Origin: Nodosilinea nodulosa PCC 7104
GTDB lineage: Bacteria; Cyanobacteriota; Cyanobacteriia; Phormidesmidales; Phormidesmidaceae
Assembly (NCBI RefSeq): GCF_000309385.1
Contig: NZ_JH976538.1
Location: forward strand, 47,768-111,767
Direction: 5' to 3'
DNA length: 64,000 nt
The position numbers were made by a program, and so were the translations under genes. Under the pieces are notes generated by a model that was not told the origin of the DNA, did not search any database, and worked only from the letters and a program-made list of their open reading frames with translations. Shown in pieces: positions 34,771 to 43,972 of this stretch; the first letter of the stretch is position 1, and each line of letters opens with the position of its first letter.

Positions 34771-36897
34771 TCACCGCTCTATAAGAATCTGAACCTGTTT
34801 CGTTACCCAATCCTGCTTGGGGTCAACCACCATCGTTGCCGCCCGCGTCACATTGGGCGCATTAACCAGATCGGCCCCGATCATCTTCATCAGGTTATTC
34901 AGTGGGTTAATGCCTTCGGGTTCTCCCAGGCTGCGGGTCGCTTCACCTCCCAAAGACTCCTCTAACGCTGCTCCCCTGGTTGCAGGCGGTTCATCCAGCG
35001 CGGGCAGCGTCAACCAGCGAAAATCCGCCAGCCCCTTCTGCACCGCAAACACCTTCAGTGTTTCCTTCGCCTGGTGATAAGCGTCATCATCCGGCAAACT
35101 CATCGCCAGTTTGACCTCTTCAGTGGCCCCGGCATCCAGGTTAAAGAAGGGTGACTCCAGCCCGCCCAAGGGTATTTGTGAAACCGCCCAGGTCGGCTCA
35201 ATATCCAGCACAGCCACTTTGAGCGGTTGGGTGCCTTTATTGGTTAAACGCAGACAGATAATATCCCCCGCCTGAATCACCGGATTTTGCGGGTCATCAA
35301 AGGCTGAGTCATCGTCCTTAACAAGCTCAACGGTGAGCAACGGGGCCAGCTTAGAACTGGAGTTATCCAAACTTTGCACTGCTTGATACTTGGCCAGATG
35401 CACTAAGCGATCGACCACCTGTTTGGGGGCCGTTGCCTCGGTAAAGGCTAGCAGCGGCCGCAGGTTGGGAATTGGCATGCCGTTCTGGCAGATCTCGTAG
35501 TTACCCTCGCGATCAAGCGCCACCTGGTAGGTGGCAGATTCGCCCTCTTGCACTTCCACCACCCAGCCATTGCTGGCGAGCGCTTGTCGAACCCGGTCTA
35601 AGGCCTCAGTTTGCTGCTCCACCAGGGAAGACGGCAGGTCATTCTCTTGATCGCCTGCAACCTTTTCGGCAAAGAAGCGCACCCGCTGAATCAGGTCCAC
35701 TGGGGCCGATATCATAATGGCCGGGGCACCGGGCTCTAGGGTACCGTTTACTGGAATGCCACCCGCTTCTGGCGTCAAGATTCTAGCCGTAGATTCAGAG
35801 GCATCCACCTGGGTCAGTTCAGCGATCGCCACCTGCTTTGCCCGATCGGTAAAGTCTGTGGTGCTGAGGGGATAGATCGAGAACCGAGTCCCCTTGCTGA
35901 GGCCCTGAGCCTGCCCGGCATTGATCGTGATCTCTGTCTCTGAAGTGACTTTAATCACCGCGACAGTAAACGGGGTAGACCAGCGATCGCTGCCAAACAC
36001 CAGGCGATCGCTCTCGCCCACAATCATGGGAATTTGCTGAGCAAACTTGCTTTGCACCTGGGCATTAATGCGATCGTGCAGCAGCTTGTAGGTCAGCGGT
36101 TGGCCGCTGGTGGCCACGCTGGTGAGCGTATCAATCATCCAGTAGGTCAAGGCACCGTGGCGTTCTGACCCGCCGTTTACGGCATATTCGTAGGCGTACT
36201 CGTTGGGGCGACAAGCCGCCAACAACACATAGTCTCTGGCTTGCGGTAAGCCCCCTGCACCTACGGCACTATTGCGGGTCACGTCTAGCCAGTTTTGCTC
36301 CAGCTCCTTGGGGTCAGCGACTAGACTTTCCGATGTTCGCTGTGCCACATCGGTCTGCCCCGCACTACGGATTTCGGCATCCCCGCGAGTTGACCCACCC
36401 GAATGGCAGCTGTCGAGCACCATGGTCACAATGATGCCCTTATCGGTCATGCGCTTGAGCAGCGTCGTCATCTCAACGTCGCGCAGATAGCGCCCCTCTG
36501 CCGAATCGCCAATATCCATGGGCACAATCCCTTCATCGTTCGGCTCCTGCTTGAAGGGGTAAACCGTTGTCGCCCGTCCGCCATGCCCAGAGTAGTGGAT
36601 ATAGACCTGCTCTCCCGGCTGAACGACTTCTGTTAGCACCTTAAAGGCATTAACAATATTCTCGTAGGTGGGTTCCTGGTCTTGATCTGAACTCACCAAT
36701 TGCAGCGCCGTGTCCTCCTGATTGGGAGATATCAACTTGCGGATTTGCTCTACTGGAACCTTTAACGTCTCTGTTAGAAAGGTCTCCACCAGATTAATGT
36801 CGCGCACTGCTCCCTTAAGATTTTTATAGAGTCGATTGGGTTTATAGGAGTCAATTCCAATCAGCAGGGCATAGATAACAGGTATTTGGTCTGACAT
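34771..36897 (-). CDS. metacaspase/orthocaspase with large C-terminal region
   Basis: 708 residues from ATG at 36897, chosen because GGAAGG lies just upstream. The peptidase C14 domain (about 7-300) has His105 in IHYSGHGG and Cys164 in VLDSCHSGG. It also has the acidic residues expected of the Arg/Lys-specific metacaspases. After it comes a beta-rich region (about 310-420), and a DUF4384-like beta domain (about 540-640) is possible. No membrane helix or STAND domain is present. It stands among CHAT and caspase genes but is transcribed alone. It is probably a soluble executioner protease. Confidence 0.9.
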   Translation of the reverse strand: MSDQIPVIYALLIGIDSYKPNRLYKNLKGAVRDINLVETFLTETLKVPVEQIRKLISPNQEDTALQLVSSDQDQEPTYENIVNAFKVLTEVVQPGEQVYIHYSGHGGRATTVYPFKQEPNDEGIVPMDIGDSAEGRYLRDVEMTTLLKRMTDKGIIVTMVLDSCHSGGSTRGDAEIRSAGQTDVAQRTSESLVADPKELEQNWLDVTRNSAVGAGGLPQARDYVLLAACRPNEYAYEYAVNGGSERHGALTYWMIDTLTSVATSGQPLTYKLLHDRINAQVQSKFAQQIPMIVGESDRLVFGSDRWSTPFTVAVIKVTSETEITINAGQAQGLSKGTRFSIYPLSTTDFTDRAKQVAIAELTQVDASESTARILTPEAGGIPVNGTLEPGAPAIMISAPVDLIQRVRFFAEKVAGDQENDLPSSLVEQQTEALDRVRQALASNGWVVEVQEGESATYQVALDREGNYEICQNGMPIPNLRPLLAFTEATAPKQVVDRLVHLAKYQAVQSLDNSSSKLAPLLTVELVKDDDSAFDDPQNPVIQAGDIICLRLTNKGTQPLKVAVLDIEPTWAVSQIPLGGLESPFFNLDAGATEEVKLAMSLPDDDAYHQAKETLKVFAVQKGLADFRWLTLPALDEPPATRGAALEESLGGEATRSLGEPEGINPLNNLMKMIGADLVNAPNVTRAATMVVDPKQDWVTKQVQILIER

Positions 36898-37033
36898 AAA
36901 TCCTTCCTTGGTGTCCCTTTCCTGACGCATTTAGAACGGTGCCGCTTCAAAACAGATCGAGGATGTTGATCCTTGAGTAACGACCGTTTGAGCAGCACCG
37001 TATTTTCAGCGATTCGCTACTTTGCGCCTGAAG

Positions 37034-37942
37034 CTAGGCCATTGCAGCTAACGTACTTGGCCCGACAATGCCATCCGCAACCAGACTCTTCTGCGCTTGA
37101 AACGCTTTGACGGCTTTATCGGTGCCCGGCCCAAATTCACCATCCACGCCAACATCAATGCCTGCGGCCTTTAACATCTCCTGAAGTTTGGCCACATCAG
37201 ATCCCTCCATCCGAGGACGGCTAAGACGTAAGAGTCTAGGCTGGTCATCCCAGGGCGCTTTCTCAAAACCCACAGCCGGTGACATACCCAGGCGCTTGCC
37301 AGTTTCGTTGCCGTAAGCGCCATCTTCGGTGAGCTTGTCGTTGGGGTTATTCTTATTCCACAGCACTTGAAAGGCCAGTATGGTGGCTTGCCGCAGGTCT
37401 TTAGCCCCGCCCCCTTTGTAATCAACATGGGGCGGGTCACCCGCCAGCGGCTGCCAACCCTGGGGTTGCAAAAACTGAAGCCAGCCCGAGCGATCGTTAA
37501 TATCCAGCGCCAAACCACTCTGGTGATTGCTTGTACCGGGCTTAGCGACAGGGTTGCTATTGTTACCCCGCCAGTTATACAAAAGAAACTGCTGGGCGAT
37601 CGTTCTATAGGCCGAATTCACCACCAGTTTGGTCCCGCGAGCCTCAATCGCTTTCCGCAGTCCTTCCTTACCTTCTGGAGGAACAAAAGGATAGGCGGCA
37701 TTGCCCAATTCCACATTTAGATCATCGAAACTCACTAAAGCGTTAGGCGTAATCAAGTTGATTTGATAAATTAGCTGTTGAGACAATCCATTGGCGACTG
37801 CCGTACTCCCTTGGGGAGCATCCTTTAACAGGCCAGCAAAACCTCGCGGGGCTGGTGCATTGTCTTCAAAGTCATTAATCTCTTCACAGAATTCTATTTC
37901 TGATTGCCCTGTCAGATTTGTATCTTCAGTTAACTCGCTCAT
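37034..37942 (-). CDS. M15-like D-Ala-D-Ala peptidase with C-terminal peptidoglycan-binding domain
   Basis: 302 residues. The zinc peptidase part (about 60-180) has SNHQSGLALDIND (His140, Asp147) and PPHVDY (His172), the VanY/M15 ligand set. A PG_binding_1 domain (about 232-302, LQEMLKAAGIDVGVDGEFG) follows. There is no signal peptide, as in the hydrolases at the left. AGAGGTG precedes the ATG. It lies 31 bp after the GH24 lysozyme gene, so the two wall-degrading enzymes were one operon. Probable role: cutting peptide cross-links. Confidence 0.88.
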   Translation of the reverse strand: MSELTEDTNLTGQSEIEFCEEINDFEDNAPAPRGFAGLLKDAPQGSTAVANGLSQQLIYQINLITPNALVSFDDLNVELGNAAYPFVPPEGKEGLRKAIEARGTKLVVNSAYRTIAQQFLLYNWRGNNSNPVAKPGTSNHQSGLALDINDRSGWLQFLQPQGWQPLAGDPPHVDYKGGGAKDLRQATILAFQVLWNKNNPNDKLTEDGAYGNETGKRLGMSPAVGFEKAPWDDQPRLLRLSRPRMEGSDVAKLQEMLKAAGIDVGVDGEFGPGTDKAVKAFQAQKSLVADGIVGPSTLAAMA

Positions 37943-37973
37943 GTTTCACCTCTGGATAATTTCAAAAATCAAC

Positions 37974-38366
37974 TTACAAACCTAGAGCTTTCAGGGTGTT
38001 GCTTCCGGCGACACCATCAACAGTGAGCCCCTTTTGCTGCTGCACACTACGCACAGCGTCGTCAGTGGCCTTGCCCAAAAAACCATCGGCCCCGGCTGGG
38101 CCAAGATCAAAGCCCTGCTTAATTAAAGCTACTTGCAGGCGCTTCACATCATCGCCCTGCATAATTGGATCGGTTAGTTTTAGGGAACGCTGGGCTGCGG
38201 AAGCTTCAAAAACATCTACGGGGCCGTCATAGTTGCACAATGGCTCCCAAGGTTGGCCATTAAATAAAGCTTGCTCAGCCAAACGACGACGGGTGAGCCC
38301 CAGCCAGGGTTTACGATTTACTTTATTCCAGCGAGGGAACTGTTGGGCAGCGCCTGGGTAATCACC
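37974..38366 (-). pseudogene. 3' part of the GH24 lysozyme gene, cut off by ISAs1
   Basis: Removing the IS and one target duplication joins this frame to 39689-40216 (LLNQGDYPG then AAQQFPRWNK). The part holds the end of the lysozyme fold (LTRRRLAEQALF) and a C-terminal PG_binding_1 domain (LQVALIKQGFDLGPAGADG). The restored protein would be about 300 residues. An apparent TTG start at 38282 is simply an internal Leu codon. Confidence 0.9.
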
Positions 38367-39696
38367 CAGGGTAAGCGCAAGAAAACTATCGATACATTGT
38401 GCTAGGTTGCGAGCCCTGCAGCAAGGACAGTGAGCATGTAGTCAGGACTCATTGAGGCTCGCTTTGCCTTCTGCTTAAGACTTCGTTTTTTTGAGGTTTC
38501 TTGGTTCAGCACACTGATGGCCAAGCGCCTCAGGAGCGCCATATTCTCGCCACCGTGGCCCCGCCTGATGCGAGACTTATCCTCGCCCCAGGTGACATCG
38601 AGCACCCAATGGAGTTGATTTTCGATACCCCAATGGGTGCGAATCGCCCGGCCAGCCATGGCGGCATCACAGGGCAATGACGTGAGATAAACCATCGTCT
38701 CTCGGGTGATCTTGTTCCAGAGATGTCGGACTCGCTTCACGAAGACGATGGTTTTGAGGCCCACCCATTGCTCGATTTGGTGTAGGTCTCCCATGGCGGC
38801 GATGGGTACAGCCCACACCTGCCGATGCTCCCGCCGATGATGGCCCGACTCCACCCGAGCGTCATAACTGTGCTCTAGAGCGGTAAAGTTACCGGCTTCA
38901 GCCTGCTCAAACCAGGCCGTGACCTCGGCCCACAGGGTGGGGTGATTGGCCTTGAGACAGAGGACATAGTCGGCCCCGTGCCCAACGATCTCACGAGCAA
39001 TTTCCTTCTGGGTGCCCATGGCATCGAGGGTGATGATGCAGCCGCTGATATCGAGAAGTTTCAGCAACGCAGGAATGGCGGTGATCTCGTTGCTCTTGGA
39101 GGCAACTTTGACTTGCCCTAACAACAGCCGATGCTCGCTGGCCCAGGCGCTGACGACGTGGAGCGCAGACTGCTTGGCGTTGCGGTCATAGGAGCCTTTA
39201 ATCGTCTTGCCATCGATGGGAATCACTTGGGCTCCACTGCTCTCAACGATCTGCTTCACCCAGCCCAGAAAGCAACGCTCTAGGGCTTCAGGGGCCATCC
39301 GCTCGAACAAACGACGATAGGTGTCGGCATGGGGCACGCCGTTCGGTATCGAGAACAGGGTACTCAGCCACGCCTCGTGACTCTCGGCATAGGTTTCGAT
39401 GTCCTCCCACCCCGTCGCGCCGCCGATGACGGCCAGAATCGCGATCATCACAATGCTCAAGAACGGGTGCTCTACCCCTTGACTGCCACGCGGGTCTTCT
39501 AGTTCAGCAAAGTGTGATTCCCACTGCTGCTGAATGGAGTTAGCATCGGTAGCCGCGCTCAAGGGTGGCTTGGTCTGACCGGCTTTAGCCGTCTCTTCAT
39601 TGGGAGCAAAGCCTTGGCTCATGGGGACTCGCTAAGGGTCGCAGTGATAGCATGCCCCTAGCATGTCACAGACCTATTTTTCTTGCGCTTACCCTG
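38367..39696 (-). mobile_element. ISAs1-family insertion sequence, complete (1330 bp)
   Basis: Perfect 19-bp inverted ends CAGGGTAAGCGCAAGAAAA (38367-38385 and, inverted, 39678-39696). It is flanked by the 10-bp duplication GGTAATCACC at 38357-38366 and 39697-39706. It carries one full transposase gene. Perfect ends and duplication point to recent insertion. Confidence 0.95.
38402..39622 (-). CDS. ISAs1-family transposase
   Basis: 406 residues, full length for the family. An N-terminal associated domain (ELEDPRGSQGVEHPFLSIV) is followed by a DDE core with IPIDGKTIKGSYD (first Asp), IITLDAMGTQ (second Asp) and HWGIENQLHWVLDVTW (Glu). It lies wholly within the inverted ends and no frame damage is seen. 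Confidence 0.95.
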   Translation of the reverse strand: MSQGFAPNEETAKAGQTKPPLSAATDANSIQQQWESHFAELEDPRGSQGVEHPFLSIVMIAILAVIGGATGWEDIETYAESHEAWLSTLFSIPNGVPHADTYRRLFERMAPEALERCFLGWVKQIVESSGAQVIPIDGKTIKGSYDRNAKQSALHVVSAWASEHRLLLGQVKVASKSNEITAIPALLKLLDISGCIITLDAMGTQKEIAREIVGHGADYVLCLKANHPTLWAEVTAWFEQAEAGNFTALEHSYDARVESGHHRREHRQVWAVPIAAMGDLHQIEQWVGLKTIVFVKRVRHLWNKITRETMVYLTSLPCDAAMAGRAIRTHWGIENQLHWVLDVTWGEDKSRIRRGHGGENMALLRRLAISVLNQETSKKRSLKQKAKRASMSPDYMLTVLAAGLAT

Positions 39697-40216
39697 GGTA
39701 ATCACCCTGGTTTAATAGCTTCAGCAAAGTAGAGTCGCCAAACCCGTTTTTCCCAGGCCCTACGTTAAAACAGAAGCACACCAAAGCCGAAAACTGGTCA
39801 TCACTTACACTGGTCTTAACCGCAGCTTCTACGTGATCCTCAAATTTTTCTAAATCTTCTACTAAAAACTGATCGGCCTGTGCTTGGCTAATCGTCATGC
39901 CGGGGGTGACACCTTTGATGTGACCATAGCCAATGGTCCAAACACCACTGCCGTCATCGTAGGCTTTTAACTCACAGCCTTCAAACGCCTTTAGCAACGT
40001 CAATCCCTGGGTATTTATATGACGCCCACCTCGCCGTGTTACAACATCAGGGGGTTGTTTGTCTCCGGGGGCGATCGTAAACATTTCAGCGAGGCTAAAT
40101 TGCAGAGCCTCAATGAGTAAATTAATCTGTCCCTGGGTTTCTATTAATTTTACTGCTTGGTCATCTTCATATTCATACAAACTACCGTCGGCGTACAGTT
40201 CAAGTGTTCTGACCAT
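39689..40216 (-). pseudogene. 5' part of GH24 phage-type lysozyme gene, cut by ISAs1
   Basis: 175 residues remain of about 300; the stop codon is supplied by the IS end. The GH24 motifs are present: the catalytic Glu79 in LKAFEGCELKAYDD and the GVWTIGYGH segment (92-99). The C-terminal part of the lysozyme fold and the peptidoglycan-binding domain are lost. AGGAGATGA precedes the ATG. There is no signal peptide or SAR-type helix at the N-terminus. It was the first gene of an operon with the M15 peptidase. Confidence 0.9.
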
Positions 40217-40330
40217 TTTTTTATCATCTCCTGATGACTAGCTTAGATACTCTCATGGGCCCAAGGCTAGGATTTCAGTTCTTCATATTTTTATAGTTAG
40301 AACATTCTCTGGTTGTAAAGATTCAGGGAG

Positions 40331-40795
40331 TTACGCAGCCAAAGGGGTTTCCTCTTCTGCTGGGGTTTGAGGCAGTAGGTCAGGGTGCTCATGCCCAAAC
40401 CGTTCTGCATGAATAGCTTGGGTCAAGAAGTCCAACACATCCCGCTGTTGCATTTGCAGTGAGGTGACCACGGTTAACCTGCGAGCAACAAACTCACTCC
40501 CCGTTTGAGATTGAGCACCAAAACTGATGCGACGCCAGATCACAGCGGGACGCAATGCACGCTCTGCGACGTTATTGGTGGGTTCCACTCCCATGATCTC
40601 GACAACCATCCACATGTCCAACTCAATAACCAGGAGTTGTCTGCAGGTGCGCACCGTTTTGGCCAGTGGGGTCTTTCCCTGGGCTCCAATGTCGTAGCTT
40701 GTGGCCTCTTGAAGCCATCGGTTGACCTCCACCTGGAATGGCTGAACCGCCTAGCGGAAGGCCTCGCGAGTCAGGGTGCCATCTCGCACTTGATA
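40331..40795 (-). pseudogene. IS66-family transposase remnant
   Basis: The C-terminal third of an IS66 transposase, with GVEPTNNVAERALRPAVIWR and RRLTVVTSLQMQ. The frame continues upstream as RDGTLTREAF, then an in-frame stop, so the fragment is inactive. No ends were found. It lies between the lysozyme gene and IS1, an area hit repeatedly by elements. Confidence 0.75.
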
Positions 40796-40947
40796 CCTGC
40801 TACCCCGCGCTCTAGTATTCTTGGGCTGCCTGGTTGCGATCGCGGTTATTACCGAGTCCCTCCGCTAATAAAGGGGTATCAACTTAAGCCGGGACAGGTT
40901 GTCTGTACGGCGTTGCATAATTGAAAGATGAATTAGGGGAATCTGCG

Positions 40948-41675
40948 ATGCAATGTCCGGAGTGTGGAGCCACTCATATCCGTAAAAATGGCAAGAGGAA
41001 AGATAAGCAAAACCACATCTGCGTAGCCTGCGGTCGTCAGTTTATCGATGCTTACGACTCTCACCGAGGGTACTCAGACGAGGTCAGGCGTGAGTGTCTC
41101 AAACTGTACACCAACGGTCTCGGATTTCGAGCCATTGAGCGGGTCAAAGGGGTGCATCATACGACGGTGATCCTTTGGGTGAAGCAAGTCGGCAAACAAC
41201 TCCCCGACGCATACGACCCTGAAACAACGCCAGAGGTCGGCGAACTCGACGAATTGGAAACCTTTGTCGGCCAAAAAAAACAAGATTTGGCTGTGGACAG
41301 CCGTTGACCACTTCAAAAAAGGGATTTTGGGCTGGGTACTGGGTGACCATAGTGCTGAAACCTTTGCCCCACTCTGGTCCATCGTTGCGGCCTGGAACTG
41401 CTATTTCTATGTCACCAATGGCTGGTCAGTGTATCCCGGCTTCATTCCAGAAGGCGATCAGATTGTCTCCAAAACCTACATGACTCGGGTCGTTCGCGCA
41501 GCGTCTCCCCTTGGGAGAAGGCGAAAACACTCGGTTACGCCACTATCTAGCTCGACTGCACCGCAAAACACTGTGCTATTCCAAGTCCGTAGAAATGCTG
41601 GCTCACTCTGTTCGATTATTACTTCACTACCTCAAGTTCGATGATGTTCCAGTCCCTGTCAGGTTCATCCCTTAA
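40948..41675 (+). pseudogene. IS1 transposase (InsA/InsB) with two frame changes
   Basis: The N-terminal zinc ribbon (CPECGATHIRKNG, CVACGRQF) and HTH lie in the first frame. At an A8 run (41273-41280) the homology moves to another frame (KKNKIWLWTAVDHF), a +1 or -2 shift relative to InsA; this is either a slippage site or a lost base. After YMTRV a 25-bp insertion shifts the frame again, and the true C-terminus (EGENTRLRHYLARLH ... FDDVPVPV) follows. It is therefore probably inactive. Confidence 0.85.
41493..41517 (+). repeat. 25-bp small dispersed repeat inserted in the IS1 transposase
   Basis: The sequence starting TTCGCGCAGCGTCTCCCC is absent from the expected IS1 protein frame, which reads THR-ARG-VAL then GLU-GLY-GLU across it. 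It contains the hairpin TCTCCC CTT GGGAGA. It resembles the GTTCGCG.AGCGTCTC... small dispersed repeats known from cyanobacteria (SDR-type). The exact edges are ambiguous by a few bases. Confidence 0.7.
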
Positions 41676-41929
41676 TTCAGCAACGCCTTATTTTCTATGG
41701 CATCTACATCCTGCGACGGGCGGATCTCAAGCAGCATAACGAGCGTTTCATCGACGGGGATTTGATCGGGCAGCTTTAGGTAATCTTCAACCGCTACCCG
41801 CTCGCCTTCGTTGCTGGGGTCACAGACCTGGGTGAAGTCTGTGGCTTTGCCAACGGTAGGAGGTGTGCTGCCACAGCCACTCGCCAGGGCAAACAAAACT
41901 ATGGAATAGGTGAAGTGTTTTCGGGTCAT
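41672..41929 (-). CDS. small lipoprotein, C-terminus truncated by IS1
   Basis: 85 residues. A signal peptide with lipobox LASGC (Cys19) indicates export and lipid anchoring. The mature part is short and acidic. The last codons (ALLN and stop) are the IS1 inverted repeat, so the native C-terminus is lost and its original length is unknown. Its start overlaps the stop of the upstream membrane-protein gene (ATGA). No family recognised. Confidence 0.65.
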   Translation of the reverse strand: MTRKHFTYSIVLFALASGCGSTPPTVGKATDFTQVCDPSNEGERVAVEDYLKLPDQIPVDETLVMLLEIRPSQDVDAIENKALLN

Positions 41930-42441
41930 AGTGTCTCCTTGAAATATCTATCAGTGATGATCTGAACACCGGCCCCAGCAAATCCAACCCCAAAGAGGAC
42001 GCCAGATAGGACGAATAGAGCACTCAAATTTGGTATAAAGTAGCCCATAAACCCGAGAATTGTAGACAGCAGCCAGCAAACCGAAATCCATTTAGGTAAC
42101 TGACCCGCCCGCCAAGTACCCACGGCAAACGCGCTGAGGCCGATGGTAAACATTGAAGCCCCAAGCGGGTACAGCGCAATGCCTGCCATTTCGCCAGTTC
42201 GAATTAGCATGAGGCCGATTACGGCTAGAAGGAACCCAAAAGATCCCCAGGCTCCCGATTTTTGATGCTGAAATCCATACAGGCTCAGGAGGCCAAATAG
42301 GATAAAAATATCGATTAGAAGGTAAAGGGGCGCGATCGCGTTATCCAGCAGGGTAGTCGGCAAAAATGAGGTCACGCCGCGCAGAATGCCCGCCATAATC
42401 GCCGCCAGACTCCCCAGTCGAATTAGCTCAACGCTAGACAT
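41926..42441 (-). CDS. multi-pass membrane protein of unknown function
   Basis: 171 residues with about six hydrophobic helices (for example LIDIFILFGLLSLYGF, GFLLAVIGLMLI and ALFVLSGVLFGVGFAG). It resembles small DUF4386-like integral membrane proteins but the assignment is loose. GGAGA and AAGGAA precede the ATG. It is translationally coupled to the lipoprotein gene. Confidence 0.65.
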   Translation of the reverse strand: MSSVELIRLGSLAAIMAGILRGVTSFLPTTLLDNAIAPLYLLIDIFILFGLLSLYGFQHQKSGAWGSFGFLLAVIGLMLIRTGEMAGIALYPLGASMFTIGLSAFAVGTWRAGQLPKWISVCWLLSTILGFMGYFIPNLSALFVLSGVLFGVGFAGAGVQIITDRYFKETL

Positions 42442-42464
42442 TTCCTTGGTCTCCGGTAGCCATA

Positions 42465-43124
42465 CTATTGCTTCCCTTCAAACTCGTAATAGCAGTCAGC
42501 TTTGAAGGTCACGGTAATATCATCCTGGCCCAGGATAATCCACTCACCAACATGGCGAAATCGTTTGATTCCGTGGTCCGTAATGCGACCCAGAGAGGTG
42601 TTTAAGAAAAGATTTAGGGTTCCATCGACTCCATCATTTAATACTGTGTCTCGATTAAAAAAATGAACGCTGATTGTCATTGCCGGTACCCCCGCGAGCA
42701 GAGCCGTTACCAATGTCAATGAAATCGTTGTCGTCGCCACCATAGACTACATCGAATCCGTAATAGCTATAAATTCTGTCGTTACCAGCGCCGCCATGAA
42801 TGGTGTCGTTTTTTTGGTCAATTTCGCCACCACCGCTGATGACGAAATCATAGATGTAATCATTACCGTTGCCGCCATCAAGGAGGTCTGCGCCGTAACT
42901 CCCATATAAAGAGCTGTCGCCAGCGCCGCCATTGAGAGAATCGTTGCCCTTGACACAGTCTATTATGTCGTTACCAAAATTGGGATCCAGAACGTCATTG
43001 CCATCGTTGCCATAGAGAGTGTCGTTGCCATTCCCAAAGCGTTGGAAGTCGCTGTATATGGAACCCTCACCTCTGATGGCTTCGTTTCCGCTGTAGGAGA
43101 AAGTGCTCTTCTTTGTGATGTCAT
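42465..43124 (-). pseudogene. decayed RTX-type calcium-binding repeat protein
   Basis: The minus strand encodes a clear series of GGxGxD-like nonapeptides (GNGNDTLYGNDGNDVLD, GGAGNDRIY, GGNGNDYIY) in a frame without a start codon. Comparison with the related fragment at 56183 shows one base missing just after the ATG (43124-43122). A second shift lies at an A7 run near 42657-42663, after which the frame continues to 42465. RTX repeats bind calcium in secreted proteins; this copy cannot be translated whole. Confidence 0.75.
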
Positions 43125-43212
43125 AATAGGCGTCCGTGTCAGTTGTAATCGATGGTGATTGATGAATGCTTTAGAACCATGAGAAGCGGAAATGACTTGG
43201 TTGACCTTACAT

Positions 43213-43479
43213 TTAGGCCGCCATCGAGCCGCCATCAAATTTGGATAAGACTACGTTTTGGCTGGGTTTCGGACGATAAAATTGACGCTGGTAAGCATTC
43301 CCTCGATAGCATAGAATCACCGTTTCTAAAACCGATTCGATCGCTGCAGGTGTTGCGAGAGGAAGGATATATTCATATGAGTTACCTCGGTAGGTAAGTT
43401 TGATTTTTAGTTGATTAGAAGCAGCAGTCTGCATTGGGATGGTCGTTTCGTAAGAATTGCCTCGATAGGTAAGTCTCAT
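43213..43479 (-). CDS. DUF4278-domain protein
   Basis: 88 residues with two and a half copies of the cyanobacterial (L/C)(T/C)YRGN(S/A)Y unit (at 4-10, 29-35 and 58-63). AGGAGAC precedes the ATG. DUF4278 proteins are small and of unknown function. It lies about 90 bp upstream of the decayed RTX gene on the same strand; a decayed copy of the same pair lies at 55930-56314. Confidence 0.75.
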   Translation of the reverse strand: MRLTYRGNSYETTIPMQTAASNQLKIKLTYRGNSYEYILPLATPAAIESVLETVILCYRGNAYQRQFYRPKPSQNVVLSKFDGGSMAA

Positions 43480-43972
43480 GAGTCAGTCTCCTATTGAATT
43501 AGTTAGATGTTGCTCTACCGGATGTCTTTTTTGAATCAAAATTTCTGATTAATGCTTGTCATTCTCGTGAAAACGGTAGGCTATGGGAAGCAACACACTC
43601 TTGGATGGATTCCCATGTAGGCGGGAATGACAGTCAAAGGCAGGGAATCACTATTTCTTTAACCACAATTGGTCTCCTTGTAAGCGCATTCTGGGTTTGG
43701 CACTCTGCCAAAACTTTTGGCCGCTGAGACAGCGCAGTGCCCCAGAAACCAACTATGCTTGAGGCCGCCCGCAACGTCCAGGACAGTTGGCCAGTTAAGT
43801 TGGCCACTTAACTCTGGCCTGAGAGCAACATCACAATCGAAGCACCATTGTTCGAGAGCACCATTCCCGGTTTGCCTTCCAGCCGAAGATTGAGCATCCG
43901 CTCACAGGACACATAAACCTTGGTAATGGATGGGATGGATGGCGACCCCAATCGCCAGGTCGATCAGCGCCC
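43480..43972. other. intergenic region with one dispersed repeat
   Basis: No gene is supported. It holds a 46-bp repeat (43773-43818) found again near 53653 and 54331, and otherwise unremarkable sequence downstream of the NB-ARC-WD40 gene. Confidence 0.5.
43773..43818 (-). repeat. 46-bp dispersed repeat, copy 1 (inverted)
   Basis: The complement reads GTTAAGTGGCCAACTTAAC followed by TGGCCAACTGTCC. It matches 53653-53698 at all but one position and 54331-54376 more loosely. It contains the stem GTTAAGT/ACTTAAC and a doubled TGGCCAACT. Confidence 0.7.

Larger units (their letters stand above)
40909..41687 (+). mobile_element. IS1-family element, damaged (779 bp)
   Basis: The ends are imperfect inverted repeats: GGCGTTGCATAATT at 40909 and, inverted, GGCGTTGCTGAATT ending at 41687. 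The usual 8-9 bp target duplication is not seen, so one flank may have been rearranged. The transposase reading frame is broken twice. Its right end supplies the last codons of the neighbouring lipoprotein gene. Confidence 0.8.

Noticed and set aside
40895-41700. Target-site duplication around IS1
   Set aside because: The bases flanking the two ends do not match; no duplication could be claimed.
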